Shown: positions 8,981 to 17,975 of the stretch, in pieces
Layout: each line of letters starts with the position of its first letter
How positions within the stretch are numbered: position 1 is the first letter of the stretch
Origin: Streptomyces sp. NBC_01210
GTDB lineage: Bacteria; Actinomycetota; Actinomycetes; Streptomycetales; Streptomycetaceae
DNA length: 64,000 nt
Assembly: GCF_036010325.1 (NCBI RefSeq)
Contig: NZ_CP108549.1
Span: 2,046,001-2,110,000, forward strand
Direction: 5' to 3'
Program-made: the position numbers and the translations under genes
The notes under the pieces: model-generated
Databases searched by the model: none
What the model was told of the DNA's origin: nothing
Seen by the model: only the letters and a program-made list of their open reading frames with translations

Positions 8981-9315
8981 ATGGCTCAGACACAGGACGG
9001 CCCTCGTACGAGCTTCCTCAGCGAGGTCAAGGACGCGGTGAGTACGCGGGCGGCGGTCCTGGTCATCGGGGTGCCGGCGCTCCAGCTCGCCTTCATCACG
9101 CCGTACATCGGCGCCTTCCACCAGCCGAAGCCGCACGAGATTTCGACCCGCGGGGCACCACCGACAGGCTGCTGGTCGTGGTGCTCGCCGCGTGGGCGGT
9201 GGGCGGGGCGCTGGTCACGATGGCGTGCGCGCTGTTCCGGAGTGACCGGGCGCCGAGGACGATCGGGGCCGACGTGACAGTCGGGGGCGGGACCGCGGCC
9301 GGGCCCCTCGTATGA
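8981..9315 (+). pseudogene. Internally deleted DUF3533/YhgE-type membrane protein gene
   Basis: From the ATG at 8981 the frame encodes a typical start for these transporter-like membrane proteins: MAQTQDGPRTSFLSEVKDAV, then a first transmembrane helix (AAVLVIGVPALQLAFITPY) and GAFHQPKPHEI. After about 55 residues the frame is lost. In another frame near 9143 the sequence picks up as FDPRGTTDRLLVVVLAAWAV, GGALVTMACALFR and ends at 9315, which looks like the last transmembrane helix and cytoplasmic tail. Some 300 central residues are therefore missing. It is a decayed gene in the same plastic region as the polymerase remnant. Confidence 0.65.
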
Positions 9316-9356
9316 GGGCCGGGCGGCGAACTGGGGGCTCCGCCCCGGACCCCGCG

Positions 9357-9404
9357 CCTCAAACGCCGGACGGGCTGAATTTTCAGCCCGTCCGGCGTTT
9401 GAGG
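9357..9404. terminator. Perfect 23-bp inverted repeat, bidirectional terminator / Streptomyces intergenic repeat
   Basis: CCTCAAACGCCGGACGGGCT followed by GAA pairs perfectly with the copy on the other side of a two-base loop. It lies between convergent genes (the DUF3533 remnant and the S1 protease) and can terminate both. The arm GTCCGGCGTTTGAGG is a sequence that recurs in Streptomyces intergenic regions. Confidence 0.85.
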
Positions 9405-9448
9405 ACTGGGGGGGCCGGGGTGATGCCCCGGTTCTTGCCGGGCGCGCG

Positions 9449-10537
9449 TCAGCCGATCTCGGCGCCGAAGGCCGCGAGCGCCTCCGGTACCGGCTGGAAG
9501 AAGGTCTCGCCACCCGAGGAGCAGTCGCCGCTGCCGCCGGAGGTCAGACCGATCGCGGTGTCGCCCGCGAAGAGCGAGCCGCCGCTGTCGCCGGGCTCGG
9601 CGCAGACCGTGGTCTGGATGAGGCCCTCGACGATGTCACCGTTGCCGTAGTTGACCGTGGCGTCGAGTCCGGTGACCTCACCGTCGTGCACCTGGGTGGT
9701 CGAACCGCTGCGCTGCACCTTCATGCCGACGGTCGCCTCACCCGCCTTGGTGATCGGCTGCGAGCTGCCGTTGTAGAGGTTGACCTCGCTCGGGTGCTCG
9801 GTGCTGTCGCTGTACTTGACGATCGAGAAGTCGTTGCCGGGGAACTGCGAGTCGACCATGGTGCCGATCGGCGCGCCGCCCGCGGAAGCGGACCACTCGC
9901 TGCCGGCCTTCCCGCAGTGACCGGCGGTGATGAAGTGCGGCTCGCCGTCCTTGACCACGTTGAAGCCGAGCGAACAGCGTCCGCCGCCCGAATGGATGGC
10001 GTCGCCGCCCGCTATGAGCGGCTTGAACTCCCCGGCGGACTTCTTCAGTTCCGCCTTGCCACCCAGAGCCTTCACCACCTGGCTGAGCTTGGTCCACTGA
10101 GCGCCCTCGACCGTACGGTCGGCGGTGACGACCACCGTGTTGGTGACCGGGTTCACGGACCAGGAGGTGCCGGGAATGGTCGCCTTGGTGGTAAGTGTCT
10201 GCCGGGCGGTCTTCAGCTCGGCGAGGGTGTTCTCCACGATTCTGGCCTTGCCGCCCGCCTTGCGGACGATCTGGGCCGCCGCCTCGTCGACGACGTTCAC
10301 GACGAGGGACTTCGCCTCGGCGTCGTAGTACGTGCCGGCCGAGTCGGCGCCCAGGTCCTTGCTGAGGGTGGAAGCAAGGTTTCCGGCCGCCACCGCCGAC
10401 AGCGGCTTGGCGGCGAACTGCTCAGTGTTGTCACTGGCGTTCGCACTCTGGAAGGTGACGCCCGCGGCTACCAGGGCGACAACAGCGCCGCCTGCCATCG
10501 CCACTTTCCTTTTGGGCATGCGTCGGTGCTTCAACAT
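9449..10537 (-). CDS. Secreted S1 family serine protease (streptogrisin/alpha-lytic protease type) with propeptide
   Basis: 362 residues from ATG 10537, preceded closely by AGGAGG. Upstream in-frame codons have non-coding character. The N-terminus is a signal peptide (KRKVAMAGGAVVALVAAGV ... ANAS). A propeptide of about 150 residues follows, of the kind that folds and then inhibits alpha-lytic-type proteases. The mature enzyme has the triad His in ITAGHCG, Asp in GNDFSIVKYS and Ser in PGDSGGS, with [10 protein letters not shown] and a final FFQPVPEALAAFG. It is expected to be exported, self-cleaved and active outside the cell. It is longer in the prodomain than the streptogrisin B at 22.6 kb and only moderately similar. 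It sits alone, with a strong terminator after it. Confidence 0.92.
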   Translation of the reverse strand: MLKHRRMPKRKVAMAGGAVVALVAAGVTFQSANASDNTEQFAAKPLSAVAAGNLASTLSKDLGADSAGTYYDAEAKSLVVNVVDEAAAQIVRKAGGKARIVENTLAELKTARQTLTTKATIPGTSWSVNPVTNTVVVTADRTVEGAQWTKLSQVVKALGGKAELKKSAGEFKPLIAGGDAIHSGGGRCSLGFNVVKDGEPHFITAGHCGKAGSEWSASAGGAPIGTMVDSQFPGNDFSIVKYSDSTEHPSEVNLYNGSSQPITKAGEATVGMKVQRSGSTTQVHDGEVTGLDATVNYGNGDIVEGLIQTTVCAEPGDSGGSLFAGDTAIGLTSGGSGDCSSGGETFFQPVPEALAAFGAEIG

Positions 10538-10756
10538 CAACCTCCTGTGGGGGCCGCGCCCGGACAAGTGGGGTGCCCGGACACGGAGGATGGAGCGCCC
10601 ACTATTCCGATACCGCTCGGTAGCACACAAGGTCGACTTCAGGACGGGCACACGACAACGCGCGGGCGTTCACACCGCCTTCACGGAAAGCGTCCACACT
10701 GGTCGGTTTCGTTTGCGAACACCGCGTGCAACGACGCCATGGGCAGCGCGTAAGGA

Positions 10757-11596
10757 CTAGTCCTGTCTTGTTTCCGACTCTGCGGGACCAGTTTCCAAGG
10801 GCGGTTGCGCCGCTGCGGGAGGCGGTGCCGCCGACGGCGGAGCGGCCCGCTCCAGGAAGCGCAGCAACTCCACCGGGAACGGCAGCACCAGGGTGGAGTT
10901 CTTCTCGGCCGCGACGGCCACCACCGTCTGCAGCAGCCTCAACTGAAGGGCAGCCGGCTGCTCCGACATCTCCTTGGCGGCCTCGGCCAGCTTCTTGGAG
11001 GCCTGGAGCTCGGCATCGGCGTTGATGACCCGGGCCCGGCGCTCACGGTCCGCCTCGGCCTGGCGCGCCATCGACCGCTTCATCGTCTCCGGCAGCGACA
11101 CATCCTTGATCTCGACCCGGTCGATCTGCACACCCCAGCCCATCGCCGGACTGTCGATCATCAACTCCAGTCCCTGGTTGAGCTTTTCGCGGTTGGAGAG
11201 CAGATCATCCAGATCGCTCTTGCCGATGATCGACCGCAGTGATGTCTGCGCCATCTGCGAGACCGCGAAGCGATAGTCCTCCACCTGCACGATGGCCTCC
11301 GCGGCGTCCACGACCTTGAAATAGATCACGGCGTCGACCCTGACCGTCACGTTGTCCCGCGTGATGCCGTCCTGCGCGGGCACCGGCATCGTCACGATCT
11401 GCATATTGACCTTACGCAGCCGGTCGACAAACGGGACAACAAGCGTGAAACCTGGCCCGCGCACTGAAGACTTGAGCCTTCCGAGCCGGAAGACCACACC
11501 CCGCTCGTACTGCTTGACGACCCGGGCCGCCGCCATCACGTAGACGGCTCCGACGGACAGTGCCGTCGCGCCGGCCGTCACCAGTGCCTCTACCAT
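10757..11596 (-). CDS. Slipin/SPFH-domain (band 7) membrane protein
   Basis: 279 residues with one N-terminal transmembrane helix (TAGATALSVGAVYVMAAARV), then the band-7/SPFH domain: VVKQYERGVVFRLGR, VPFVDRLRKVNMQ and the DGITRDNVTVRVDAVIYFKV core. A long helical region rich in Ala, Glu and Arg follows (RQAEADRERRARVINADAE), and the tail is Pro/Ala-rich. Stomatin-like slipins oligomerise on the inner face of the membrane and are linked to lipid microdomains and stress. The start has AGGGGGC before it. The gene is divergent from the hydrolase at 11.7 kb. No NfeD-like partner, often adjacent to slipins, is visible. Confidence 0.9.
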   Translation of the reverse strand: MVEALVTAGATALSVGAVYVMAAARVVKQYERGVVFRLGRLKSSVRGPGFTLVVPFVDRLRKVNMQIVTMPVPAQDGITRDNVTVRVDAVIYFKVVDAAEAIVQVEDYRFAVSQMAQTSLRSIIGKSDLDDLLSNREKLNQGLELMIDSPAMGWGVQIDRVEIKDVSLPETMKRSMARQAEADRERRARVINADAELQASKKLAEAAKEMSEQPAALQLRLLQTVVAVAAEKNSTLVLPFPVELLRFLERAAPPSAAPPPAAAQPPLETGPAESETRQD

Positions 11597-11770
11597 CACG
11601 GCCCCCTGGGGTGCGATGTGGACGCGCGTGCACGTACCTCTTCGACGGTAGACCTCAAATGACGTCAAAGGGAGTCCCCGTATACCCGCTGATGGGTAAT
11701 CATCGAATCGGTGGGGAATGCCAGGCTCACCATGCCTGCACAGAGCACTTACGACGAAGGGGGCGCGGGA

Positions 11771-12637
11771 GTGCGACGTCGGATGCGCGTGACGGACGGG
11801 CGGCATCTGATGGTGGAACGGCTGGGGGATCCGCGCGGCAGACCGGTCTTCCTGCTGCACGGCACACCCGGCAGCCGGCTGGGCCCGGCCCCACGCGGCA
11901 TGGTGCTGTACCAGCGCGGTACACAGCTGATCGCGTACGACCGCCCCGGCTACGGCGGTTCCGACCGGCTGGCGGGCCGCAGCGTCGCCGATGTCGCCCA
12001 GGACGTACGGGCGATCGCCGACGAGCTCGGCCTGGAGCGGTTCGCCGTGGTGGGCCGCTCGGGCGGCGCACCACACGCGCTGGCCTGCGCGGCCCTGATG
12101 CCGGAGCGGGTCACCCGCACCGCCGCTCTGGTGACGCTCGCGCCCAGGGACGCCGACGGACTCGACTGGTTCGAGGGCATGGCCGCGTCCAATGTCCTGG
12201 AGTACACCAGCGCGTCGGACGACCCGGCAGGGATGACCGAGCGGTTCATCCTGCGCTCCGCCGAGATCAGGCAGGACCCGATCCGGCTGCTCGACGATCT
12301 GCGCAGGGAACTGACCGAGTCCGACCGGATGGTGGTGTCGGACGCAGGCGTCAGGTCCATGCTGCTCCGCAACTACCAGGAGGCGCTGCGCACTTCCGCG
12401 TACGGCTGGGTCGACGACGCGCTCGCCTTCTGCAGCCCCTGGGGCTTCGACCCCGCCGACATCAAGGGCCCGGTGATGCTCTGGCACGGGGAGAAGGACG
12501 TCTTCTCGCCCGTGGGGCACTCCCGCTGGCTCGCGGAGCGCATCCCGGGCGCGACGGCCGTCCTCGAACCGACCGCCGCGCACTTCGACGCCCTGCACGC
12601 ACTGCCCCGGATCCTCACCTGGCTGCTGGACCACTGA
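11771..12637 (+). CDS. Alpha/beta-fold hydrolase
   Basis: 288 residues from GTG 11771, chosen for AAGGGGG seven bases upstream. The frame is also open from GTG 11711 and ATG 11732, neither with a good ribosome-binding site. Motifs are the oxyanion-hole HGTPGSR, the nucleophile elbow VVGRSGGAPH (Ser), the acid in WHGEKDVFSP and the His in TAAHFDAL, so the triad is complete. The cap region between the nucleophile and the acid is helical. The fold covers esterases, epoxide hydrolases and haloalkane dehalogenases, and the substrate cannot be told from sequence. It is a single gene, convergent with fxsT and separated from it by a hairpin. Confidence 0.9.
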   Translation: MRRRMRVTDGRHLMVERLGDPRGRPVFLLHGTPGSRLGPAPRGMVLYQRGTQLIAYDRPGYGGSDRLAGRSVADVAQDVRAIADELGLERFAVVGRSGGAPHALACAALMPERVTRTAALVTLAPRDADGLDWFEGMAASNVLEYTSASDDPAGMTERFILRSAEIRQDPIRLLDDLRRELTESDRMVVSDAGVRSMLLRNYQEALRTSAYGWVDDALAFCSPWGFDPADIKGPVMLWHGEKDVFSPVGHSRWLAERIPGATAVLEPTAAHFDALHALPRILTWLLDH

Positions 12638-12655
12638 ATTCCAGCCACCGCCGGG

Positions 12656-12680
12656 TCCCCCCGGACCAGGTCCGGGGGGA
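12656..12680. terminator. Hairpin between convergent hydrolase and fxsT genes
   Basis: TCCCCCCGGA pairs with TCCGGGGGGA around a five-base loop, and a second GC-rich pair (GGGGCCC...GGAGCCCC) follows. It lies in the 78-base gap between two converging stops and probably ends both transcripts. Confidence 0.6.
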
Positions 12681-12715
12681 GTTCGAGGAGCGGGGCCCTG
12701 GACGGAGCCCCGGGT

Positions 12716-15700
12716 TCAGACCGCCAGCGGCTCCAGATCGCGGTGCACCCTGCGCTCGTCGCGTGCGATCCGGGTCAGCGCATGCTCCTCGCCGAGCAGC
12801 CGCTGCAGCTCCTCCACGGTCTCCGCCCGCAGATGCGCCGCCTCGGCCTTGCGGCCCAGCAGGCCGAGTGTGACGGACATGTTGGAGGCGATACCGAGCA
12901 CCTCGGGATGGTGCGCGCCCAGCACCTCGCGCAGCCTGGTCACGGTCCGCTGCTCGATCTCCAGCGCCTCCTCCAGACCGCCCAGGTCGGCGAGGGCGTT
13001 GGCGAGGTTGATGGTGCTGTACAGCGCATGCGGATGGGATTCCCCGAGGACCTCCCGCATCGTCCTGGACACCTTCAGCAGCAGTTGTTCCGCGGCTTCC
13101 GGAGCGCCGCAGCCCCAGTGGAAGATGCCGAGGTTGTTGAGGGCGGCGAGAGTGTACGGATGCCGCTCCCCCGGCACCTTCATGTACTGGTCGACGATCT
13201 CCTGCGCCAGATCCCTGGCCGCCACCGGCTCCCCGGCCGCGAACAGGTCGGCCGCCAGATTCAGATCGCAGGCGAGCGAATCCGGGTTGGCCGAGGTGTA
13301 CTTGGCGCGGTAGCGGTTGCGGGTGGCCGTGGTCAGCCGCCGCGCGTCCTCGAGACGGCCGGCCCTGCGCAGCGACACGGCGAGGCTCTTGCCCGCCGCC
13401 AGTGTGCCCGGGAAGGTCCGGCCGAGCTGCTCCTTGTAGATGTCGTACGTACGCACGAGCACCGAGACCGAGTCCTCGTACCGTCCGACCTCCCGCAGGT
13501 CCCTGGCGAGGCTGACGGCGGAGGAGAGGGTGTACGGATGCTCCGGGCCGAGCACCTCGGTACGCCGGTCGAAGACCTCCTGGTCGATCTCGCGCGCCCT
13601 GGCGTACTGGCCGACCATGCGCAGATTCAGCGCCAGGTTGTTGGCGGCCGCGAGCGTACGCGGATGGGACTCGTGGAAGATCTGGCTGAATCCCTCGTGC
13701 GCCTCGGTCGCCAGCTCCATCGCCCTGCCGTACTGGCCGAGGGTGCCCAGGTCCATCGCCAGCCCGCTGGTGGTCATGTACGTATGCGGATGGGACAGGC
13801 CCAGCACCTCCTGCTGGCGCTCCAGGGTCACCTCGTCCAGCTCCTTGGCCTCCACATAACGGCCTTGCGAGCGAAGGATGTTGGAGAGATGGAAGCGCAG
13901 GTAGAGATACTGCAGATCGTCGTTGCCCAGCATCTCCTTCCAGGTGTCGCGCAGTTCGCCGGCAAGCGTGTAGGCGGCGTTCCAGTCGCCGCGCTTCCAC
14001 AGATAGCGCACACGGTCGATCATCAGCCGACGGGTCTCAGGCTCCTTGCAGAACCGCGCCTCCGAGGTGCCGAGGTGCGGCCAGATGGTGGCGAACCTCG
14101 GCCAGGTCTCGGGGTTGTCGATCGGCTCGTCGTCGTCGGGCCGCGCGCCCGCGAGGATGCGGTGGACCGCGTGCCGCGCGTCCTGCTGCTCCTGTTCGGT
14201 CAGCTGAGCCCTGATGACCGCCTGCACCAGCCGGTGCACCTGGATGCTGTTGGAGACCTGGTCGACCTTGGCCAGGGCGAACCGGCCGATCTCCCGGATG
14301 ACCCGCCCGAGCACCAGCTTCTCCTGGAGCGAGGCGTCGTACGGCTTGAGCGCGTCGATCATCTCCTTGCTGTAGAGGAGGTTCGCGGAGATCGGCTCGG
14401 GTGCGAAGAACGCACAGAGCTGGAGGAGACGCACCGCGGCGGGCGAGCGCTCCTTGAGCCGCTCGATGGAGACGTTCCAGGTCGCGGCGACCGGCTCGGG
14501 ATATCCGGCGGGCTGGTTGAGCGCGAGGACGCTCGCGGCCTGTTCCTTCAGCTGCTCGAGATACGAGGCGACGGGTGTGGCAGTCTCCGCGATCCACGCC
14601 GCGGCCTGCTCGACGGCGAGCGGCAGGTCGCCGACGGCGGTGGCGACCTGGTCGGCGTCCTCGATGGTCAGTCCGCGGGCACGCCGCCTGAGGTGTTCGA
14701 TGGACTCCTCGCGCAGGAACACATCGACGGGCAGCGCGTCCCCGTACTGCGACCAGGCCTGATTCCTCGAGGTGACCAGGATGTGCCCGGGCCCCTGCGG
14801 CGGGAAGAACCGCTTGAGCTGCTCGGGGTCGTCGGCGTTGTCGAAGACCAGCAGCCAGCGCGAGGACGGCACTCCGTTCCGCAGCAGTTCGATGGCCTCC
14901 TCCGAGGCGGCCGCCATGTCCTCGCCACCCTGGGCGCCGAGCCGGACGGCGAGTTCGGCGAGTCCGGCGACCACGTCGTCGGGCTGCTCGGAGGAGATCC
15001 ACCACACCAGGTCGTAGTCGGCCATGAAGCGGTGGACGTACTCCAGCGCCACCTGGGTCTTGCCGACGCCGCCGAGCCCGTAGAGGGTCTGCGGCTGGGG
15101 CAGCACCGCGGCCACGGCCATGCCGCCGCCGAGCTGGTCGCGCATCCGCTCCAGCACCACCGAGCGTCCGGTGAAGCCGGGGTTGCGGGGCGGCGCGTTC
15201 CAGATCTTCGGCACGGTGCCGGGGAAGCGCGGTCCGGGCGACGCGCTGTCGGGAAGCTGCACCGGCCGGTCCAGTGCGCGCAGCAGCGCGGTGGTGGCGG
15301 CCACCTCGTCCAGGCGGAAGAGGTCCACCGGGTTGCGGTCGATGTACGGGGTGGTGAGCCGGACGTCGCCGACTCTGATCGGCAGCAGATGCCGTCGGCC
15401 GCCGCTCGGGTCCTCGGCCGCGGCCCGCGACCAGACCTCCACCGCCCGGGCGGACTTGAGATACGCGCTGGACAGCAGCACGACCGTGCGTGCGGCGTTC
15501 TCGGCGGCGAGTGCGTCCGCGTCGGCCGGTTCCTGTTCGACGGAGACATCGCGTGGCACGACCCGGAAGCCGGCCCGGGTGAGCATGTACTCGACCCAGT
15601 CGGCCCACATGCGGTTCTCCGCCACATAGCTGAGGAAGAGGTCGGCGGGCAGGGCGGGACGGCGGCGGGTGAAGGCGTCCCTGATCCGGAGCCTGATCTC

Positions 15701-16657
15701 CTCGCCGACCTGCGGCATGGAGGTGATCCGCTGCTCGGTGATGACGGAGGTCAGCCGTTCGAAGGCGGAGAGCAGGGAGTTGGTCAGACCGGCTTCGTCG
15801 CCGAAGGTGGCGAGCGTCTCCTCGTAGGCGTAGTAGGGCCGGTACGGAATCTCCACCGCGCCCCAGTAGGCGGTCAGTTCGTCGCCGCTGAGCCCGGAGG
15901 GGAAGCGGTCGAACTTCAGCCTGGCCAGCGCGCGTCCGGCGTCCGCCTTCTCCTTCTCGCCCTCGTCGATCCGCATCGGCACCGGGAAGATCTTGATGCC
16001 GCGGCCGCCGTACCGCTCGTCGATCTGCCGGGCCACCGAGGCGGCGCCGTCGATGGACTGATCGCTGAGGGTGAAGCAGTCGACCAGGACGTCGGGCAGA
16101 TGGACGGTGCAGATGTCGGCGATATCGCTGAGGCCGGTACGGCTGTCGATGAGGACGTAGTCGTAGTTGGCCTTCATGTCCTCGCGCAGCGCGTCGAAGA
16201 AGTGGCCGCCGCCGAGCCGGTCGTAGAAGTTGTCCCAGTCGAAGGTGGAGACGGTCGCGGAGTACTCGCGGTTCTGCTTCCCGGCGGAGACGAAGTCGAG
16301 CGTGCCGCCGTCCGGGAACTCCCAGCCCAGGCTCTCGGGGGTGAGGGAGACGGCGTGCGGCTGTATGCGCGCGTAGTCGAGATGCCAGTCGTCGCGGCGC
16401 GGCTCGGGGCTGGTCGCGGCCCAGGCGTACTCGGTGATCAGATCGATGACTCCGGTGGTGGCGCCGAGCGTGGAGGGGTCGAGGAAGGGGTGGAAGAAGC
16501 GGTGCAGGCCGGGCGCTTCCAGGTCCCAGTCGACCGCCAGGACCCGCTTGCCGTTCGCGGCGAGAATCCAGGCGGTGTTGGCCAGGGCCATCGTGCGGCC
16601 CGTACCTCCCTTGTACGAATAGAAGGTGACGATGCGTCCGTCACGACTGCCTGTCAT
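12716..16657 (-). CDS. fxsT: FxSxx-COOH system tetratricopeptide protein FxsT (MinD-like / TIR / NB-ARC / TPR)
   Basis: 1313 residues. ATG 16657 follows GGAGG by six bases and overlaps the end of fxsC by 17 bases. Domains in order: a ParA/MinD-like ATPase with the deviant Walker motif YSYKGGTGRT (residues 13-22) and AVDWDLEAPGL; a TIR-like domain at about 340-480 beginning ADLFLSYVAENRMWADWVEY; an NB-ARC/STAND ATPase with LYGLGGVGKTQVALEY (about 527) and the Walker B RWLLVFDNADD (about 600); a winged-helix linker; then TPR repeats (about 850-1313) with repeating H-P-x-T/A-L motifs. It is the named FxsT partner of the RiPP cluster. Its role is unknown, but the architecture is that of a signal-sensing switch protein. 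Confidence 0.9.
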   Translation of the reverse strand: MTGSRDGRIVTFYSYKGGTGRTMALANTAWILAANGKRVLAVDWDLEAPGLHRFFHPFLDPSTLGATTGVIDLITEYAWAATSPEPRRDDWHLDYARIQPHAVSLTPESLGWEFPDGGTLDFVSAGKQNREYSATVSTFDWDNFYDRLGGGHFFDALREDMKANYDYVLIDSRTGLSDIADICTVHLPDVLVDCFTLSDQSIDGAASVARQIDERYGGRGIKIFPVPMRIDEGEKEKADAGRALARLKFDRFPSGLSGDELTAYWGAVEIPYRPYYAYEETLATFGDEAGLTNSLLSAFERLTSVITEQRITSMPQVGEEIRLRIRDAFTRRRPALPADLFLSYVAENRMWADWVEYMLTRAGFRVVPRDVSVEQEPADADALAAENAARTVVLLSSAYLKSARAVEVWSRAAAEDPSGGRRHLLPIRVGDVRLTTPYIDRNPVDLFRLDEVAATTALLRALDRPVQLPDSASPGPRFPGTVPKIWNAPPRNPGFTGRSVVLERMRDQLGGGMAVAAVLPQPQTLYGLGGVGKTQVALEYVHRFMADYDLVWWISSEQPDDVVAGLAELAVRLGAQGGEDMAAASEEAIELLRNGVPSSRWLLVFDNADDPEQLKRFFPPQGPGHILVTSRNQAWSQYGDALPVDVFLREESIEHLRRRARGLTIEDADQVATAVGDLPLAVEQAAAWIAETATPVASYLEQLKEQAASVLALNQPAGYPEPVAATWNVSIERLKERSPAAVRLLQLCAFFAPEPISANLLYSKEMIDALKPYDASLQEKLVLGRVIREIGRFALAKVDQVSNSIQVHRLVQAVIRAQLTEQEQQDARHAVHRILAGARPDDDEPIDNPETWPRFATIWPHLGTSEARFCKEPETRRLMIDRVRYLWKRGDWNAAYTLAGELRDTWKEMLGNDDLQYLYLRFHLSNILRSQGRYVEAKELDEVTLERQQEVLGLSHPHTYMTTSGLAMDLGTLGQYGRAMELATEAHEGFSQIFHESHPRTLAAANNLALNLRMVGQYARAREIDQEVFDRRTEVLGPEHPYTLSSAVSLARDLREVGRYEDSVSVLVRTYDIYKEQLGRTFPGTLAAGKSLAVSLRRAGRLEDARRLTTATRNRYRAKYTSANPDSLACDLNLAADLFAAGEPVAARDLAQEIVDQYMKVPGERHPYTLAALNNLGIFHWGCGAPEAAEQLLLKVSRTMREVLGESHPHALYSTINLANALADLGGLEEALEIEQRTVTRLREVLGAHHPEVLGIASNMSVTLGLLGRKAEAAHLRAETVEELQRLLGEEHALTRIARDERRVHRDLEPLAV

Positions 16658-17975
16658 CCGTGTCCTCCGCATCAGGGGCGATGTCATGCATGTGCGGGAC
16701 GTAGTGGGTGGTGCCGTACTCGGCCATCGGGCCGCGCAGCCGGGGCCGTTCGCGCGCACCGGCGCCGGCCGGTGGCACCGGCGGGAAAACCTCGGCGTGC
16801 CGCAGATACTCCTGGGCGGCCGCCTCCACCACCTGGGGCAGGAGCTGGCCGAAGGCCTCCATGCTGAGCACGCCCTTGGCGGCCGCCCGGCAGGCGGTCC
16901 GGCCCTGGCGCATCTGGTGCGGCATGGTCCGTTCCAGCTTCTCGACCAGTTCGGCCTCCGATGTCCGGCTCTGCGGGTCGTCGCGGTTCCAGGGGACGAC
17001 GACGCTCACCCAGGGGCGCGGCTCCGCGTCGAAGGCGGCGAGCCGTTCGCGCCGTTCGTCGTCCTCCAGGGCCCAGCGGTCGACCAGAAGTATCTCGGGC
17101 CGGGTGGGTGGCTGGCTGATGTCGGGTGGCGTCTCGTGGTCGAAGGAGGAGACGGTCGCCTGGTAGTTGAGGGAGCGGACCAGGTCCTGGGCGATGTACG
17201 CCAACGGCCGTGCGGAGTCCGGGTGGTAGGGATTCCACTCCTGGGACTGCTTGCCGTAGTAGTCGGGGGCGCGTCCCTCGGGCAGATCGTGGCGGGTGGG
17301 CGCGGCAACGGTCACATGCATCGGGCGGGGGCCGCCGGTGGGCTTGCCGAAGGCGCTGGGCGCCTGCCGGTAGTCGACCGGGCTGCCGGAACCGACGCGC
17401 GTAGTGTCCGCCACGCTGACGATGCGTTTGGCGAGTTCATAGACGGCGGCCTCGTACTCCTCGGCGAATATCCGTAACTTGATCAGCCCGTAGAGCCCGT
17501 CGGTGACATACCGGTCACCGAAGGCGCGATGGTTGAACTGCAACCGCTCGGCGGGGCCCGGGAGTTGCTCCGGCGGCATCGGCACCCACAGCGCGGGCAC
17601 GATCGCCTCCGCCGGCCGGTTGCTCTTCGCATGGTGGTAGATGGCCCGCTGGGCGAAGGCGTACCACTCCTTGCCGCACATCTCGCTGGCGAAGTACCGC
17701 GGTGAGAAGAGCGGGACGAACACCCGGCAGGTGGCCAGCACTTCACCCAGCCGCTCCGACCAGCCCTCCCCCGAGCGTATTTCCCGGTCCATGAACCCGG
17801 CGGGCGCACCGGCCGGCAGATCGGTCATGGCCATCACATGGCCGCACAGATCACGGAAAAGCCGTTCGACCCACATATCGGGGTCCGGGCCGCCGGCCCC
17901 GTACCGCGGTGTGTGCGCATAGCTCAAGAAGAAGTACGGCCGGTGATCCGCCGCTCGTTGCGCTGAATCTGACAC
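16641..17975 (-). CDS. fxsC: TIR-like protein FxsC
   Basis: 444 residues from GTG 17975 (GGGGG just upstream; earlier in-frame codons read a Trp-rich, unlikely N-terminus). The N-terminal part is a TIR-like fold: RPYFFLSYAHTPRYG, a helix DMWVERLFRDLCGHV, GFMDREIRSGEGWSERLGEV and VFVPLFSPRYFASEMCGKEW. The catalytic Glu of NADase TIRs could correspond to this EMCGKEW helix, but I cannot assign it safely. The C-terminal half, from about residue 230, is a second domain with TRPEILLVDRWALEDD and VSVVVPWNRDDPQ that recalls effector-associated modules. FxsC is a constant member of FxSxx-COOH clusters, with unknown biochemical activity. Confidence 0.88.
   Translation of the reverse strand: MSDSAQRAADHRPYFFLSYAHTPRYGAGGPDPDMWVERLFRDLCGHVMAMTDLPAGAPAGFMDREIRSGEGWSERLGEVLATCRVFVPLFSPRYFASEMCGKEWYAFAQRAIYHHAKSNRPAEAIVPALWVPMPPEQLPGPAERLQFNHRAFGDRYVTDGLYGLIKLRIFAEEYEAAVYELAKRIVSVADTTRVGSGSPVDYRQAPSAFGKPTGGPRPMHVTVAAPTRHDLPEGRAPDYYGKQSQEWNPYHPDSARPLAYIAQDLVRSLNYQATVSSFDHETPPDISQPPTRPEILLVDRWALEDDERRERLAAFDAEPRPWVSVVVPWNRDDPQSRTSEAELVEKLERTMPHQMRQGRTACRAAAKGVLSMEAFGQLLPQVVEAAAQEYLRHAEVFPPVPPAGAGARERPRLRGPMAEYGTTHYVPHMHDIAPDAEDTDDRQS

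Noticed and set aside
12743..16867. 1374-codon plus-strand open frame opposite fxsT
   Set aside because: Very long, but entirely antisense to FxsT, whose domains are unmistakable.
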